Shown: piece by piece, positions 36,131 through 45,698 of the stretch
Layout: each line of letters starts with the position of its first letter
Position numbering within the stretch: position 1 is the first letter of the stretch
NCBI GenBank assembly: GCA_944326265.1
Contig: CALVDE010000013.1
Coordinates: forward strand, 105,084 to 169,083
Reading direction: 5' to 3'
DNA: 64,000 nucleotides
Origin: an uncultured Bacteroidales bacterium
GTDB lineage: Bacteria > Bacteroidota > Bacteroidia > Bacteroidales > UBA932
Notes under the pieces: model-generated
Databases searched by the model: none
Seen by the model: the letters and a program-made list of their open reading frames with translations, nothing else
Told to the model about the DNA's origin: nothing
Made by a program: the position numbers and the translations under genes

Positions 36131-36859
36131 ATGGCAGATAACAGCACAGTTTCCAAGACGAAAATTGAGTTGGGCGGAGGCTCCATCATGCTCGGACTGA
36201 TAGTCCTCGGATGGTTCATCTACGCCGGCATAGGACGATTGGCGGACAGGGACCGCAGCGTGGTGGTCAAGGGCCTCTCGGAGAGGGAGGTGGTGGCGGA
36301 CCAGGTGATATGGCCGCTGGCCTACAGACTGGCCGGCAATGATCTGCGCTCGCTGTACAACGAGATAGAGCGTTCCAATTCGGTCATCGTGGACTTTCTC
36401 ACAACCAACGGCATCCCCCAGGACGAGATAACCGTCTCCCCCGCTTCGGTGACAGACCTTCAGGCCGAGAGATACGGCTACAACAACGAGGATCCCAACC
36501 GTTACAAGGCCGTGTCTGTGGTGACCGTGGCCTCGGACAAGATAGACCTGGTGCGCGGGCTGATGAGCAGGCAGGGCGATCTGCTCAGGAAAGGCGTGGT
36601 GATAGTCGGTGACGATTATCAGTTCCAGACCGTATTTTCTTTCAACGGACTCAATGACATAAAGCCGGAGATGGTCGCCGAGGCCACTCAGAACGCCAGG
36701 GCCACAGCGCAGAAGTTCGCTGAGGACTCCGACAGCAAGATCGGCAAGATCCGCTCGGCCTCCCAGGGCCAGTTCTCGATTTCGGACCGGGATCAGAACA
36801 CTCCCCATATAAAGGTCGTAAGGGTGGTGACGACCATTGAGTATTCTCTCAAGGATTAA
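36131..36859 (+). CDS. SIMPL-domain (DUF541) protein
   Basis: A 242-residue protein with one N-terminal membrane anchor (GGSIMLGLIVLGWFIYAGIG) followed by a periplasmic SIMPL domain: SVVVKGLSEREVVADQVIWP at the start, FLTTNGIPQDEITVSPASVT in the middle and AEATQNARATAQKFAEDSDS near the end. SIMPL proteins (BP26, YggE) form ring-like oligomers and are linked to oxidative-stress resistance, with no firm molecular role. It is followed after 23 bp by the GH5 fusion gene. Confidence 0.88.
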   Translation: MADNSTVSKTKIELGGGSIMLGLIVLGWFIYAGIGRLADRDRSVVVKGLSEREVVADQVIWPLAYRLAGNDLRSLYNEIERSNSVIVDFLTTNGIPQDEITVSPASVTDLQAERYGYNNEDPNRYKAVSVVTVASDKIDLVRGLMSRQGDLLRKGVVIVGDDYQFQTVFSFNGLNDIKPEMVAEATQNARATAQKFAEDSDSKIGKIRSASQGQFSISDRDQNTPHIKVVRVVTTIEYSLKD

Positions 36860-36882
36860 TCTAACAGATAAAACTGACGGCA

Positions 36883-38721
36883 ATGGCAACAGTTGCAGTA
36901 TCGGAATACAGAGAGGCTGCGGTCAGGCTCGGCTGCGGCACTTTCGTAAGACTTACAGTGACGGGAGAGGACATGCGTCCCTTTTTCCGTCCGGGTCAGG
37001 ACAGTGTCCTGCTTGCGCCGGTAAGACTCAGCGGAGCTCAGCATTATTCGCAGGCCGAGCTTCGGGCTTTCGAGGCGCACAGTGACGTGCCGGGCCGCAA
37101 GTGGCGCAATGTCACGGCAGCCCAGGACCGTATCACCATCCGGAGACGGGATGTAGTGCTCGTCCGTACCGGGGAGGACCGTTCCCTCCGTCTGCTGAGG
37201 GCGGTCCATGTATGGGGTACCCTGCTCCTGCTGCGGTGCGACTGCGGCAGCTCCCCCTATATCAGCGCGACGGTCTCCGATGTGGTCGGAGTAGTGGTGG
37301 AGGGGACAATAAGGGGCGGCACCCCGTTCCGCTCTACCCAGCGCAAATGGCGGTATGCCTCCAAGCTATGGACGGCATCCTACCGCGCCCGCTCCTGGGC
37401 CGGGAAGGTCCGTCGCAATCCCAAGAGCTCCCTTTCCTGCGTGGCCTCGGCGATAGCATTGTCTCTGATTATCATCTCCTGCACCGGAAGAGGCGGTTCG
37501 GATATCATAAGCATCGAGGACGGACAGTTCATCAAGGATGGCAGTCCGTATTATTTCGTAGGCACCAATTTCTGGTACGGGCCGATACTGGCCTCGGAGG
37601 GCAGCGGAGGTGACAGGGAGCGGCTGACACGGGAGCTGGACAGCCTGTGCTCGATGGGAGTACGCAATCTGCGCGTGCTGGTTGGCTCCGACGGAGAGCG
37701 CGGCGTATATACCAAAGTGGAGCCGACGCTCCAGTATGCTCCGGGCAAGTACAATGACACCCTGCTCCGGGGGCTGGACTATTTCCTCGTCGAGCTGGGC
37801 AAACGGGACATGGAGGCCGTGCTCTATCTGGGCAATGCCTGGGAATGGAGCGGCGGCTACTCGCAGTATCTCAAGTGGGCCGGTTACGGAGACATTCCCC
37901 TGCCCAGGGTCGCCGGCTACAACGAATACGTGGACTACGTCTCCAACTTCATGAAGTCCGACTCGGCCATGGGCCTGTTCCGCCGCTACGTGATGGACAT
38001 AGTATCGCGTACCAACACCGTTACCGGCAAGGCATACCGCGACGACCCGGCCATCTTCTCATGGCAGATATGCAACGAACCCAGGCCATTCGGTGAGGAA
38101 AACAAGGAGACGTTCAGGACTTGGCTGACAGAGACAGCCGGGATTATCAAGGCCATCGACCCCAACCATCTGGTATCAGTCGGCAGTGAGGGCAAGTACG
38201 GCTGCGAGGTGGACCTTAGTCTTTGGGAAGATATAAGCCGCTCACCTTATATAGATTATCTGAATATCCATATCTGGCCCTTCAACTGGGGCTGGACTTC
38301 CCGTGATGACATGAACGACGGCACGGTCCAGCCGGCCATAGATCTCTCGCTGGAATATCTGGACGAGCACATGGAAGTGGCCCGCAGACTCCACAAGCCT
38401 CTGGTGGTGGAGGAGTTCGGCTTCCCGAGGGACAGCGTGGGCTTCTCGCGCAGCTCATCCGTCAGCATGAGGGACCGCTACTACGAGGCCATGCTGTCGC
38501 AGATGACCGGGCAGAAAGCTTCCGGCAGTATGCTGGCCGGCTTTAACTTCTGGGGCTGGGGCGGTCTCGCCGAGCCTTCTTCCGACCACCTGATGTGGCA
38601 GCCCGGAGACGACTACACCGGAGATCCAGCCCAGGAAGAGCAGGGCCTGTATTCCGTCTTCGCCTCCGACACATCCACGGTATCCATAATCAGAAAATAT
38701 GCACTGACTGCTAATGAATAG
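36883..38721 (+). CDS. Fusion of degenerate S24/S26 peptidase-like domain and GH5 glycoside hydrolase
   Basis: A continuous 612-residue frame. Residues 1-175 resemble the small S24/S26-type domain of Bacteroidales (FVRLTVTGEDMRPFFRPGQD, ITIRRRDVVLVRTGEDRSLR). The usual G-x-S-M catalytic Ser is Asp30, so this domain is probably inactive. Residues 183-200 are a hydrophobic segment ending in a lipobox-like LIIISC. Residues 205-612 are a GH5 (beta-mannanase-like) domain, with acid/base Glu399 (WQICNEPRPF) and nucleophile Glu511 (VVEEFGFPRD). No Met lies near the hydrophobic segment, so an internal start is unlikely. The enzyme would be anchored with GH5 outside the cytoplasmic membrane. A porin gene follows after 6 bp. 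Confidence 0.8.
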   Translation: MATVAVSEYREAAVRLGCGTFVRLTVTGEDMRPFFRPGQDSVLLAPVRLSGAQHYSQAELRAFEAHSDVPGRKWRNVTAAQDRITIRRRDVVLVRTGEDRSLRLLRAVHVWGTLLLLRCDCGSSPYISATVSDVVGVVVEGTIRGGTPFRSTQRKWRYASKLWTASYRARSWAGKVRRNPKSSLSCVASAIALSLIIISCTGRGGSDIISIEDGQFIKDGSPYYFVGTNFWYGPILASEGSGGDRERLTRELDSLCSMGVRNLRVLVGSDGERGVYTKVEPTLQYAPGKYNDTLLRGLDYFLVELGKRDMEAVLYLGNAWEWSGGYSQYLKWAGYGDIPLPRVAGYNEYVDYVSNFMKSDSAMGLFRRYVMDIVSRTNTVTGKAYRDDPAIFSWQICNEPRPFGEENKETFRTWLTETAGIIKAIDPNHLVSVGSEGKYGCEVDLSLWEDISRSPYIDYLNIHIWPFNWGWTSRDDMNDGTVQPAIDLSLEYLDEHMEVARRLHKPLVVEEFGFPRDSVGFSRSSSVSMRDRYYEAMLSQMTGQKASGSMLAGFNFWGWGGLAEPSSDHLMWQPGDDYTGDPAQEEQGLYSVFASDTSTVSIIRKYALTANE

Positions 38722-38727
38722 CCGGTA

Positions 38728-39900
38728 ATGAAAAGACTTATCCTGTTGATTGCCGTCATGGCGACGGCTGTTTCAGCATACGCGGCCCGGACATGGTCGC
38801 TTACAGACACTCTGCTGGACGGCAAGGTCTCCGAGACTTTCCTGCGCAACCACGACATGGCCTTCCAGATGCGCGGATCGCTCAGAGCTGACATGCCACG
38901 GGGCGAAGATCCCTCCGTCCATTTCCGCATGGACAACTTCCGCTGGAATATCGAAGGCAGAGTCGGCAAGAACCGGGAGATCTACTACCAGTTCCGCCAG
39001 AGTTTCAACGCCAACTTCCGCTCCAATACATTTGACAATCTGCTGGAATCAGTAGACTACGCCTACATGGCCTGGACCCCGGTCCGCCGGTTCACCCTGA
39101 CTTTCGGCAAGCAGGTCATGGCCCTCGGAGGCCAGGAAGCCTGGGCTGCTCCGGTGTATGTTATGCAGTACAGCGACTTCGGCGGCAGTTTCCCCTGCTA
39201 TCAACTCGGAATCATGGGCACTTGGCACATCACTCCTACCCAGGACCTTGCCGTGCAGGTCTCCAATCTCAGAGGAGTCTCGGACGGAGAGTACTTCTAT
39301 GCCGGGCTTCCGGATGGTGTGGAGTCATCCAAAGCCCCCTTCCTGTACACCCTCAACTGGAACGGCAACTTCTTGGAGAATGCCTTGGAGTTCCGCTGGT
39401 CGGCCTCCTACGGCTCACAGGCGGTCGGGAAGGACCTGTGGATCATCGAGCTGGGCCAGTCCTACCGCAGCGGCTGGTGGGGAGTCTATTTTGATCTCAT
39501 ATATTCCCGTCAGGATCTGGATGCCAACGGTATACTCAGCAGGGCCTCCGTCTTTCCAGACGGACTGAGCCGTACTCTGGAGAACGTGGAGTACTTCTCC
39601 GCTATAGGCTATCTGCACCTGTTCTTCAGCCCCTCGTTCTCGGCTTTCCTGAAAGGCTCCATCGAGCACGGAAGCCTGTACAGACCTTACGGAGATGTAC
39701 CGGCAGGCCTGTGCCGCGCCAGCTGGAACACCCAGGTCTGCCTTGAATACATGCCTACCAAGAGCCGGGATTTCCGCTTCTTCCTGCACTACAACTACTA
39801 CAGTGCCTCCCCCACCGGCTACGGCACTTCCCTCGGTATCGCATCCGCGCAGGAGCACAGGCTTTCACTCGGACTTATCTACATTATGAATATTTTCTAA
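38728..39900 (+). CDS. Outer-membrane porin (OprO/OprP-like)
   Basis: A 390-residue protein with signal peptide MKRLILLIAVMATAVSAYA. It has alternating beta-strands (RWNIEGRVGKNREIYYQFRQ, FTLTFGKQVMALGGQEAWAA) and ends in the outer-membrane sorting pattern LSLGLIYIMNIF with a terminal Phe. The N-terminal strands resemble phosphate-selective porin O/P family members common in Bacteroidales. It lies 6 bp after the GH5 fusion gene, so it may import released oligosaccharides, though this family also includes anion porins. Confidence 0.78.
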   Translation: MKRLILLIAVMATAVSAYAARTWSLTDTLLDGKVSETFLRNHDMAFQMRGSLRADMPRGEDPSVHFRMDNFRWNIEGRVGKNREIYYQFRQSFNANFRSNTFDNLLESVDYAYMAWTPVRRFTLTFGKQVMALGGQEAWAAPVYVMQYSDFGGSFPCYQLGIMGTWHITPTQDLAVQVSNLRGVSDGEYFYAGLPDGVESSKAPFLYTLNWNGNFLENALEFRWSASYGSQAVGKDLWIIELGQSYRSGWWGVYFDLIYSRQDLDANGILSRASVFPDGLSRTLENVEYFSAIGYLHLFFSPSFSAFLKGSIEHGSLYRPYGDVPAGLCRASWNTQVCLEYMPTKSRDFRFFLHYNYYSASPTGYGTSLGIASAQEHRLSLGLIYIMNIF

Positions 39901-39908
39901 AACTTTTT

Positions 39909-39916
39909 TATATTTG
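39909..39916 (+). promoter_or_regulatory. -7 promoter box of the POT transporter pair
   Basis: TATATTTG matches TAnnTTTG, with TATG 20 bp upstream as a weak -33. The start codon is at 39954 after an AT-rich leader. Confidence 0.55.
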
Positions 39917-39953
39917 CAACCGCTACAAATATTATTAATTTAAATTCATACTT

Positions 39954-41606
39954 ATGCTTCTATTTATCGTCATGACGGTACTGCTTCTCGCGGCTGCGGG
40001 ATTTGTGTACTACACCAACCGTCACGGCCAGCCCAAGGGTCTGATACCCGCCGCGCTGGCAAACATGGGAGAGCGTTTCGGATTCTACATCATGATGGCT
40101 ATCCTGACCCTCTTCATCTCATCGAAATTCGGTCTCAACAAGACTCAGACAGGTCTGATCTACTCCGTCTTCTATGCGGCCATCTATCTGCTGGCACTCG
40201 TAGGAGGCATCATCGCCGACAGGACCAGGAACTACAAAGGAACTATCCTGGCAGGTCTTATCCTGATGGCCGTGGGCTATTTCATCATTGCATGGCCTAC
40301 CGAGACTCCAGTCTCCAACATGGCCGTCATCCTGACCCTGACATGTTTCGGCCTCCTTGTCATCGCATTCGGTAACGGTCTGTTCAAAGGCAACCTCCAG
40401 GCAGTGGTCGGACAGCTCTACGACAATGAGAAATACGCCAAGAAACGCGACGTGGGTTTCCAGATCTTCTACATGTTCATAAACATCGGAGGTTTCTTCG
40501 CTCCTTTCATCGCCATCGGTATCCGCAACTGGTGGCTCGGCAAGCAGGGATTCGCCTACAATGCCGACCTTCCGGAGCTCTGCCATCAGTGGCTGCGCGC
40601 AGCTGACGGCGGCACGGCCATGACCGAGCAGGCTTCCGGCCGTCTGATGGAACTGGCATCCCAGGTATCCGGGGGCACAGCCTATACAGCCGACACCATC
40701 GGTGACTTTGTAAACAGCTACCTCAACGTGTTCAGCACCGGTTTCCATTATGCGTTCGCCGCAGCCATCGTGGCCATGCTGATTTCACTCGTGATCTTCC
40801 TCGCCAACCGCAGAAGACTTCCCGACCACAGCAAGAAAGCAGCTGCGAAAGAGGGCAGTAACAACGCACAGGCTCCTACAGTTGAGGAAGTTAAGATGGA
40901 TGCCAAGGAAGTGCGCCAGCGTATATATGCTCTGTTTGCTGTATTCGCGGTAGTTATCTTCTTCTGGTTCTCTTTCCATCAGAACGGATATTCCCTGACC
41001 TATTTTGCCCGTGACTATATCAACCTGGATGTCATCAATATCGACCTAGGCTTCACTCAGATAGTGGGAGCGGAGATCTTCCAGTCCGTCAATCCTTTCT
41101 TCGTAGTATTCCTGACGCCTATCATCATCGGTATCTTCGGATGGCTGCGCAACCGCGACAAAGAGCCGTCCACTCCTATGAAGATCGGTATCGGCATGGG
41201 TATCGCCGCTGTGGCCTATATCTTCCTTACCATCTGTTCAGCCGGTCTTCCTACAAGTGAAGAAGTGGCCGCAATGGGAGGTCTGGACGCATCGCAGAGA
41301 CTTTCTCCGCTGGTTATGGTGGCCATGTATTTCATCCTCACCACGGCAGAACTGTTCATCAGCCCTCTCGGACTGTCATTCGTGTCAAAAGTAGCGCCTC
41401 CTCATCTGCAGGGTATCATGCAGGGCTGCTGGCTCGCGGCGACAGCTATCGGCAACCAGCTGCTGTTCATCGGAGGCATACTTTACGACTCAATCCCTCT
41501 GTGGGCCACATGGTGCGTGTTCGTCGCAGCATGTCTCATATCCATGGGTGCGATGCTCGGCATGGTACGCTGGCTCGAGAGAATCACTGAAGGTAAAAAA
41601 GCTTAA
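39954..41606 (+). CDS. POT-family proton-coupled oligopeptide transporter, copy 1
   Basis: A 550-residue inner-membrane carrier. After an extra N-terminal helix (MLLFIVMTVLLLAAAGFVYY) it has the POT signatures: LANMGERFGFYIMMAILTLF with the ExxER-like start, GGIIADRTRNYKGTI, and FGNGLFKGNLQAVVGQLYDN, and later the PTR2-type PFFVVFLTPIIIGIFGWL. Two inserted soluble loops, near residues 190-260 and 280-320, are longer than in the minimal fold. It imports di- and tripeptides with protons. It is 7 bp before a second POT gene. Confidence 0.92.
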   Translation: MLLFIVMTVLLLAAAGFVYYTNRHGQPKGLIPAALANMGERFGFYIMMAILTLFISSKFGLNKTQTGLIYSVFYAAIYLLALVGGIIADRTRNYKGTILAGLILMAVGYFIIAWPTETPVSNMAVILTLTCFGLLVIAFGNGLFKGNLQAVVGQLYDNEKYAKKRDVGFQIFYMFINIGGFFAPFIAIGIRNWWLGKQGFAYNADLPELCHQWLRAADGGTAMTEQASGRLMELASQVSGGTAYTADTIGDFVNSYLNVFSTGFHYAFAAAIVAMLISLVIFLANRRRLPDHSKKAAAKEGSNNAQAPTVEEVKMDAKEVRQRIYALFAVFAVVIFFWFSFHQNGYSLTYFARDYINLDVINIDLGFTQIVGAEIFQSVNPFFVVFLTPIIIGIFGWLRNRDKEPSTPMKIGIGMGIAAVAYIFLTICSAGLPTSEEVAAMGGLDASQRLSPLVMVAMYFILTTAELFISPLGLSFVSKVAPPHLQGIMQGCWLAATAIGNQLLFIGGILYDSIPLWATWCVFVAACLISMGAMLGMVRWLERITEGKKA

Positions 41607-41612
41607 TATACA

Positions 41613-43292
41613 ATGTTCAAAGGTCAACCCAAAGGCCTATATGCGCTCGCCCTCGCCAACACGGGCGAGCGCTTTGGCTATTACACGATGCTCGCGATCT
41701 TCACCCTGTTCCTGCAGGCGAAGTTCGGTTTCTCGGAGGCTGTGACCTCCAACATCTACGCAGGCTTCCTGGCAGCAGTTTACTTCATGCCGTTCATCGG
41801 AGGCATACTCGCCGACAAGTTCGGCTACGGAAAGATGGTCGTTTCCGGTATCATAGTCATGTTCGCGGGATACTTCTGCCTGGCCATACCGACAGGCGGA
41901 GACCTGATGGGAAAGATAGCCATGTTCGGCTCGCTGCTGCTTATCGCGGTAGGTACCGGCCTGTTCAAGGGCAATCTGCAGGTGATGGTCGGCAACCTCT
42001 ACGACGACCCCAAGTACTCGTCCAAGAGGGATGCCGCATTCTCGCTGTTCTACATGGCCATCAACATCGGCTCGCTCTTCGCTCCCACGGCGGCAACCAA
42101 GATTACCGAGTTCTGCCTCAGACAGGAGGGGCTCGTCTACAACGGTGAGATTCCGGCCCTGGCCAATCAGTACCTGGCCGGTGCCTCTTCCATGGCTCCC
42201 GATGCTCTCAGCCGCTTCCAGACTCTGGCCTCAGCCCAGGGCGTGACGGACGTGACCGACCTGACTGCATTTTCCCAGCACTACATCGACACCCTCGCCG
42301 GGGCCTATCACTGGGGCTTCGCCGTGGCCTGCGTGTCGCTGGTACTCTCTATCCTGATCTACTTCGGCTTCCGCAAGAGCTTCAAGCACGCCGACGTGAC
42401 CCAGCGCGAGCTCGAGGCCAAGAGCACCCAGCCCGTCGTCGAGCTCACCAAGGAGCAGACCAAGTCCCGTATCACCGCCCTGCTGCTCGTGTTCGCAGTG
42501 GTCATCTTCTTCTGGATGGCCTTCCAGCAGAACGGTCTCACCCTGACCTTCTTCGCCCGTGACTACACGGCTACCGAGATGACCGGCCTGTCGAGGATTC
42601 TGGCCAATGTGCTGAACCTCGTGCTGATCATCATCGCTGTGTACGGAGCCTTCGCCATCTTCCAGTCCGAGAAGAAGCGCAGCAAGCTCATTGCCGGTCT
42701 GGTGACACTGGCCTCCATCGTGGCCCTGATATTCAGCTACCGCTCCCTCGGTGACAAGCCCGTGACCCTGCTGCCCCAGATATTCCAGCAGTTCAATCCC
42801 TTCTTCGTAGTGGCCCTGACCCCTGTGTCCATGGCCGTCTTCGGAGCTCTGGCAGCCAAGGGCAAGGAGCCTTCCGCACCCCGCAAGATCGGTATCGGTA
42901 TGTTCATCGCCGCCCTCGGTTTCCTGATTATGGTCTTCGGCTCCCTCGGCCTGCCTACCCCGGATGCCCTGAAGGAAGGCGCGACATTCCAGCGTGTTAC
43001 TCCCAATGTACTGATATCCACCTATCTCGTGCTGACATTCGCCGAGCTCTTCCTCTCTCCGATGGGTATCTCCTTCGTGTCGAAGGTCGCTCCTCCCAAG
43101 TACAAGGGCATGATGATGGGTCTCTGGTTCGTGGCCACCGCCATCGGCAACTACATGGTGTCCATCATCGGTATGCTCTGGGGCGGTCTGCCTCTCTGGG
43201 TACTGTGGTCTATCCTCATCGCCCTCTGCGTCATCTCCGCCGTCTTCATCTTCTCCATCATGAAGAAGCTGGAAAGCGCCACCAAGGACTAA
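41613..43292 (+). CDS. POT-family proton-coupled oligopeptide transporter, copy 2
   Basis: A 559-residue paralogue of the preceding gene, lacking its extra N-terminal helix and beginning MFKGQPKGLYALALANTGER. It shares GERFGYYTMLAIFTLFLQAK, GTGLFKGNLQVMVGNLYDDP and NPFFVVALTPVSMAVFGALA, but has a longer central insertion (LVTLASIVALIFSYRSLGDK). The pair probably arose by tandem duplication and may differ in peptide preference. A strong terminator follows at 43320. Peptides from the S9 peptidase encoded 4 kb upstream are plausible substrates. Confidence 0.92.
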   Translation: MFKGQPKGLYALALANTGERFGYYTMLAIFTLFLQAKFGFSEAVTSNIYAGFLAAVYFMPFIGGILADKFGYGKMVVSGIIVMFAGYFCLAIPTGGDLMGKIAMFGSLLLIAVGTGLFKGNLQVMVGNLYDDPKYSSKRDAAFSLFYMAINIGSLFAPTAATKITEFCLRQEGLVYNGEIPALANQYLAGASSMAPDALSRFQTLASAQGVTDVTDLTAFSQHYIDTLAGAYHWGFAVACVSLVLSILIYFGFRKSFKHADVTQRELEAKSTQPVVELTKEQTKSRITALLLVFAVVIFFWMAFQQNGLTLTFFARDYTATEMTGLSRILANVLNLVLIIIAVYGAFAIFQSEKKRSKLIAGLVTLASIVALIFSYRSLGDKPVTLLPQIFQQFNPFFVVALTPVSMAVFGALAAKGKEPSAPRKIGIGMFIAALGFLIMVFGSLGLPTPDALKEGATFQRVTPNVLISTYLVLTFAELFLSPMGISFVSKVAPPKYKGMMMGLWFVATAIGNYMVSIIGMLWGGLPLWVLWSILIALCVISAVFIFSIMKKLESATKD

Positions 43293-43319
43293 CCGCGCAC
43301 AGCCGCATCGCATACAGGT

Positions 43320-43355
43320 CCCCGCAGGAAATTCCTCCCTGTGGGGATTTTTATT
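43320..43355 (+). terminator. Rho-independent terminator of the POT operon
   Basis: A 9-bp stem, CCCCGCAGG (43320-43328) with CCTGTGGGG (43338-43346, one G-U pair), and a 9-base loop, followed by ATTTTTATT. Confidence 0.85.
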
Positions 43356-43375
43356 GGAGTAATGTAGAGAAACCG

Positions 43376-43383
43376 TATATTTG
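43376..43383 (+). promoter_or_regulatory. -7 promoter box of the propeller lipoprotein at 43.4 kb
   Basis: TATATTTG, with ATTG 19 bp upstream as a near-consensus -33. It ends 7 nt before ATG 43391, so either the mRNA is nearly leaderless or one of the downstream ATGs (43406, 43415) is used. Confidence 0.6.
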
Positions 43384-43390
43384 TGGATAA

Positions 43391-44539
43391 ATGGGAAAAC
43401 CGTATATGAGGATTATGTTCAGGATATTGTCGGCGGCGGTGCTGGCGGCCGGAGTCCTGTGTGCCGGAGGGTGTGCGCAGAAGGAACCGATAGAGGGGGA
43501 GTACATCGATATGGCGGACTACGACGTGCCGGTGACGGAGGCCGTGGAGGTGCCGCACGGGATGGACGGGACGCTGGCTTTCGGGGCTACAGATGTGCTC
43601 TTGGTGGATTCGGTGCTGCTGATAGTCCGGCAGTTCAGTGATCATTTCATTCATTTGGTGGATCTCCGCTCCGGTGAGACCGTCGCTAAGGTACAGCATG
43701 TCGGACGCGGTCCCGGAGAGGCGGTCAATACGTTCCGTGCCGGCGTGTCCGGGGACGGGGAATATTTCTGGGCCCATGACATGCAGCTGGGCCGCATCAA
43801 TGTGTACCGCATGAGCGATGTGCTTTCGGGCAACGGTCTGCCCTCGCGCAGCCTGACTTTCGAGGACCGTTTCAGTCAGGGCCACGTGATGGATGTAGTC
43901 TTGGCCGAAGGCAGGATATACACTGCTCCGGAAGGCATAACTGATGATGTAAGCCGATTTGTTGTGTATGACAGCACGTTCAACAATCCGCAGGGCATGG
44001 GTGAGTGGCCTGCTCTGGAGGGCACTGCCGGTCTGCCCGGTCCGGCCTATTCGTCTGTATTTGAAGGTTCTCTGGCATATATTCCGGAAGCGGGCCGCCT
44101 GGCCGTCGCTCATCATTACGAGCCGTTGGTCAGCATCTACTCCATGGACGGCACCCTGCTTTCCAACACCTGGGGGCCGGATGGGTTCATGCAGGAGTTC
44201 AGCGTCAATGAGAACAATGCGACGCAGTACGGAGATTTCGTTATGTATGATTCTATGGTAGGCTGGGAAGAGGATGTCAGGTCTCTCTATTCGACTCTGA
44301 GGAGCCATGAAGGACGGTTGTATGCACTTTTTACAGGAGAGAGAATGTCTGCTGCGCCGGAAGATGCAGCTGTGGAAGAGCCTGCTGCGGGCAGCCGTAT
44401 CATAGTCCTGGACAGTGACGGAGTGCCGCTGGAGGAAATCCGGACAGACCGGGTGCTCATGAGATTTGATATTGACCCTGAGACCCGGGATATCTGGGGA
44501 TTTGACGGAGACTATAATTTATACCATTACAAATATTGA
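43391..44539 (+). CDS. Six-bladed beta-propeller lipoprotein (BF3164-like)
   Basis: A 382-residue protein. The signal peptide and lipobox (LAAGVLCAGGCAQKE) are best formed from the in-frame ATG at 43406 or 43415, so the true N-terminus may be 5-8 residues shorter. The family motif VQHVGRGPGEAVNTFRAGVS is present, with further blades to the C-terminus (DIWGFDGDYNLYHYKY). It is the fifth propeller-type lipoprotein in the window. It leads a possible operon with two small secreted proteins and a sulfatase. Confidence 0.8.
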   Translation: MGKPYMRIMFRILSAAVLAAGVLCAGGCAQKEPIEGEYIDMADYDVPVTEAVEVPHGMDGTLAFGATDVLLVDSVLLIVRQFSDHFIHLVDLRSGETVAKVQHVGRGPGEAVNTFRAGVSGDGEYFWAHDMQLGRINVYRMSDVLSGNGLPSRSLTFEDRFSQGHVMDVVLAEGRIYTAPEGITDDVSRFVVYDSTFNNPQGMGEWPALEGTAGLPGPAYSSVFEGSLAYIPEAGRLAVAHHYEPLVSIYSMDGTLLSNTWGPDGFMQEFSVNENNATQYGDFVMYDSMVGWEEDVRSLYSTLRSHEGRLYALFTGERMSAAPEDAAVEEPAAGSRIIVLDSDGVPLEEIRTDRVLMRFDIDPETRDIWGFDGDYNLYHYKY

Positions 44540-44544
44540 CAGAT

Positions 44545-44928
44545 ATGAAGAAAGCCTTCAGAATTATTATCATGACGGCAGTCCTGGCAATGTCCGCAGC
44601 GGCTGCCGATGCGCAGATTCTCCTTGGCGGAGGCGGGCTTGAGCCTCTGGACAGGGAGACGGTGATTACCGACCTGTCTTCCCCGGCCGGCAGCGGCAAC
44701 CTGTTTGTGAGCATCAGCGTGGACTATCCCGACGGCTCCGACTCGACATACTACTACGTCACCTCTTCCCAGGAAGCTGCCTGTGAGGCTGCGGGCATCG
44801 AGCTTTCCGAACTGACGAATATGATGCAGTATACCGACGAGGGCTATATCCGCAGCTATCTGGAGCATTTCCTCGGACGTTTTCCCAAGATAGACTTGTG
44901 GATAAGCCTGTCCGCTGCAAAAGAGTGA
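44545..44928 (+). CDS. Small secreted protein, unknown
   Basis: A 127-residue protein starting at ATG 44545 (MKKAFRIIIMTAVLAMSAAA, then ADAQ), a clear signal peptidase I substrate. The mature part is about 105 residues and has no recognised motif; it opens ILLGGGGLEPLDRETVITDL and ends FLGRFPKIDLWISLSAAKE. It starts 5 bp after the propeller gene stop, so they are probably co-transcribed. A periplasmic accessory role is possible but unsupported. Confidence 0.6.
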   Translation: MKKAFRIIIMTAVLAMSAAAADAQILLGGGGLEPLDRETVITDLSSPAGSGNLFVSISVDYPDGSDSTYYYVTSSQEAACEAAGIELSELTNMMQYTDEGYIRSYLEHFLGRFPKIDLWISLSAAKE

Positions 44929-44959
44929 TTCCGTAGTCAATAACATAAAACGCGCGCAG

Positions 44960-45694
44960 ATGAAAAGAATCTTTATTCTGGCCCTGAGCCTTATGCTGAT
45001 GTCCGTGATGGCCCTCGGGCAAAGCCTTGAACCGTTTTTCTCCTCGAAGCCGGGCCGTGTGCTCGTCTATGAGAACCTGGATGCGGACGGCAATCTGATA
45101 TCTGTCAATGCCGATTCGCTGGCCGTGATGACCGGGGACTTTGAAGAGGGACAGGCGACAGTGGTCTCCACCATCATCAATCAGGGAGACTCCAGCCGTT
45201 TCCGTTCCAAGGTCCTGATGAAATTTGACCGGGGTGAGGCGATAATGGACATGGCCGCCCTCATGGAAGAGGCCATGCAGGAAGGCATGAGGCAGTCCAT
45301 GGACGCGATGGGCGGCGGCGAGGACGCGGAGAGCCAGGCTGCCATGAATGAGATTCTGGACAGGACCACTGTCTCCGGTGAATGCCGGGGTATACCGGCG
45401 GAGCTGTCTGTGGGCATGGAACTGCCTGATTACGAAATAGAGATAAAAGTCATGTTCATCACCTCCAAGATGGGCTGCAGGGACCGTAAAGTCATCGGCC
45501 GGGAGTCCGTAACCACTCCTGCTGGGACATTCGACTGCTACGTGGTGGAGGAGACGATGACAGCCAAGGCCATGATGGTCAATGAAAAGACCCGTCAGGT
45601 GTCGTGGTACGCCCGCGGCATCGGCCTGGTCAGGCAGCAGACATGGGACAAGAAGAAACTTACAGGGACAACAGTTTTGACATCAATACGTTAA
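44960..45694 (+). CDS. Secreted TapB/DUF3108-like protein
   Basis: A 244-residue secreted protein (MKRIFILALSLMLMSVMALG, then Q). The C-terminal part, GTFDCYVVEETMTAKAMMVN followed by VSWYARGIGLVRQQTWDKK, is characteristic of TapB/DUF3108-type periplasmic proteins, whose strands end in WYxxGxGLVR. A Met-rich insertion lies in the middle (MAALMEEAMQEGMRQSMDAM). Function is unknown. It lies 31 bp after the small secreted protein and 4 bp before the sulfatase. Confidence 0.65.
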   Translation: MKRIFILALSLMLMSVMALGQSLEPFFSSKPGRVLVYENLDADGNLISVNADSLAVMTGDFEEGQATVVSTIINQGDSSRFRSKVLMKFDRGEAIMDMAALMEEAMQEGMRQSMDAMGGGEDAESQAAMNEILDRTTVSGECRGIPAELSVGMELPDYEIEIKVMFITSKMGCRDRKVIGRESVTTPAGTFDCYVVEETMTAKAMMVNEKTRQVSWYARGIGLVRQQTWDKKKLTGTTVLTSIR

Positions 45695-45698
45695 AAGT

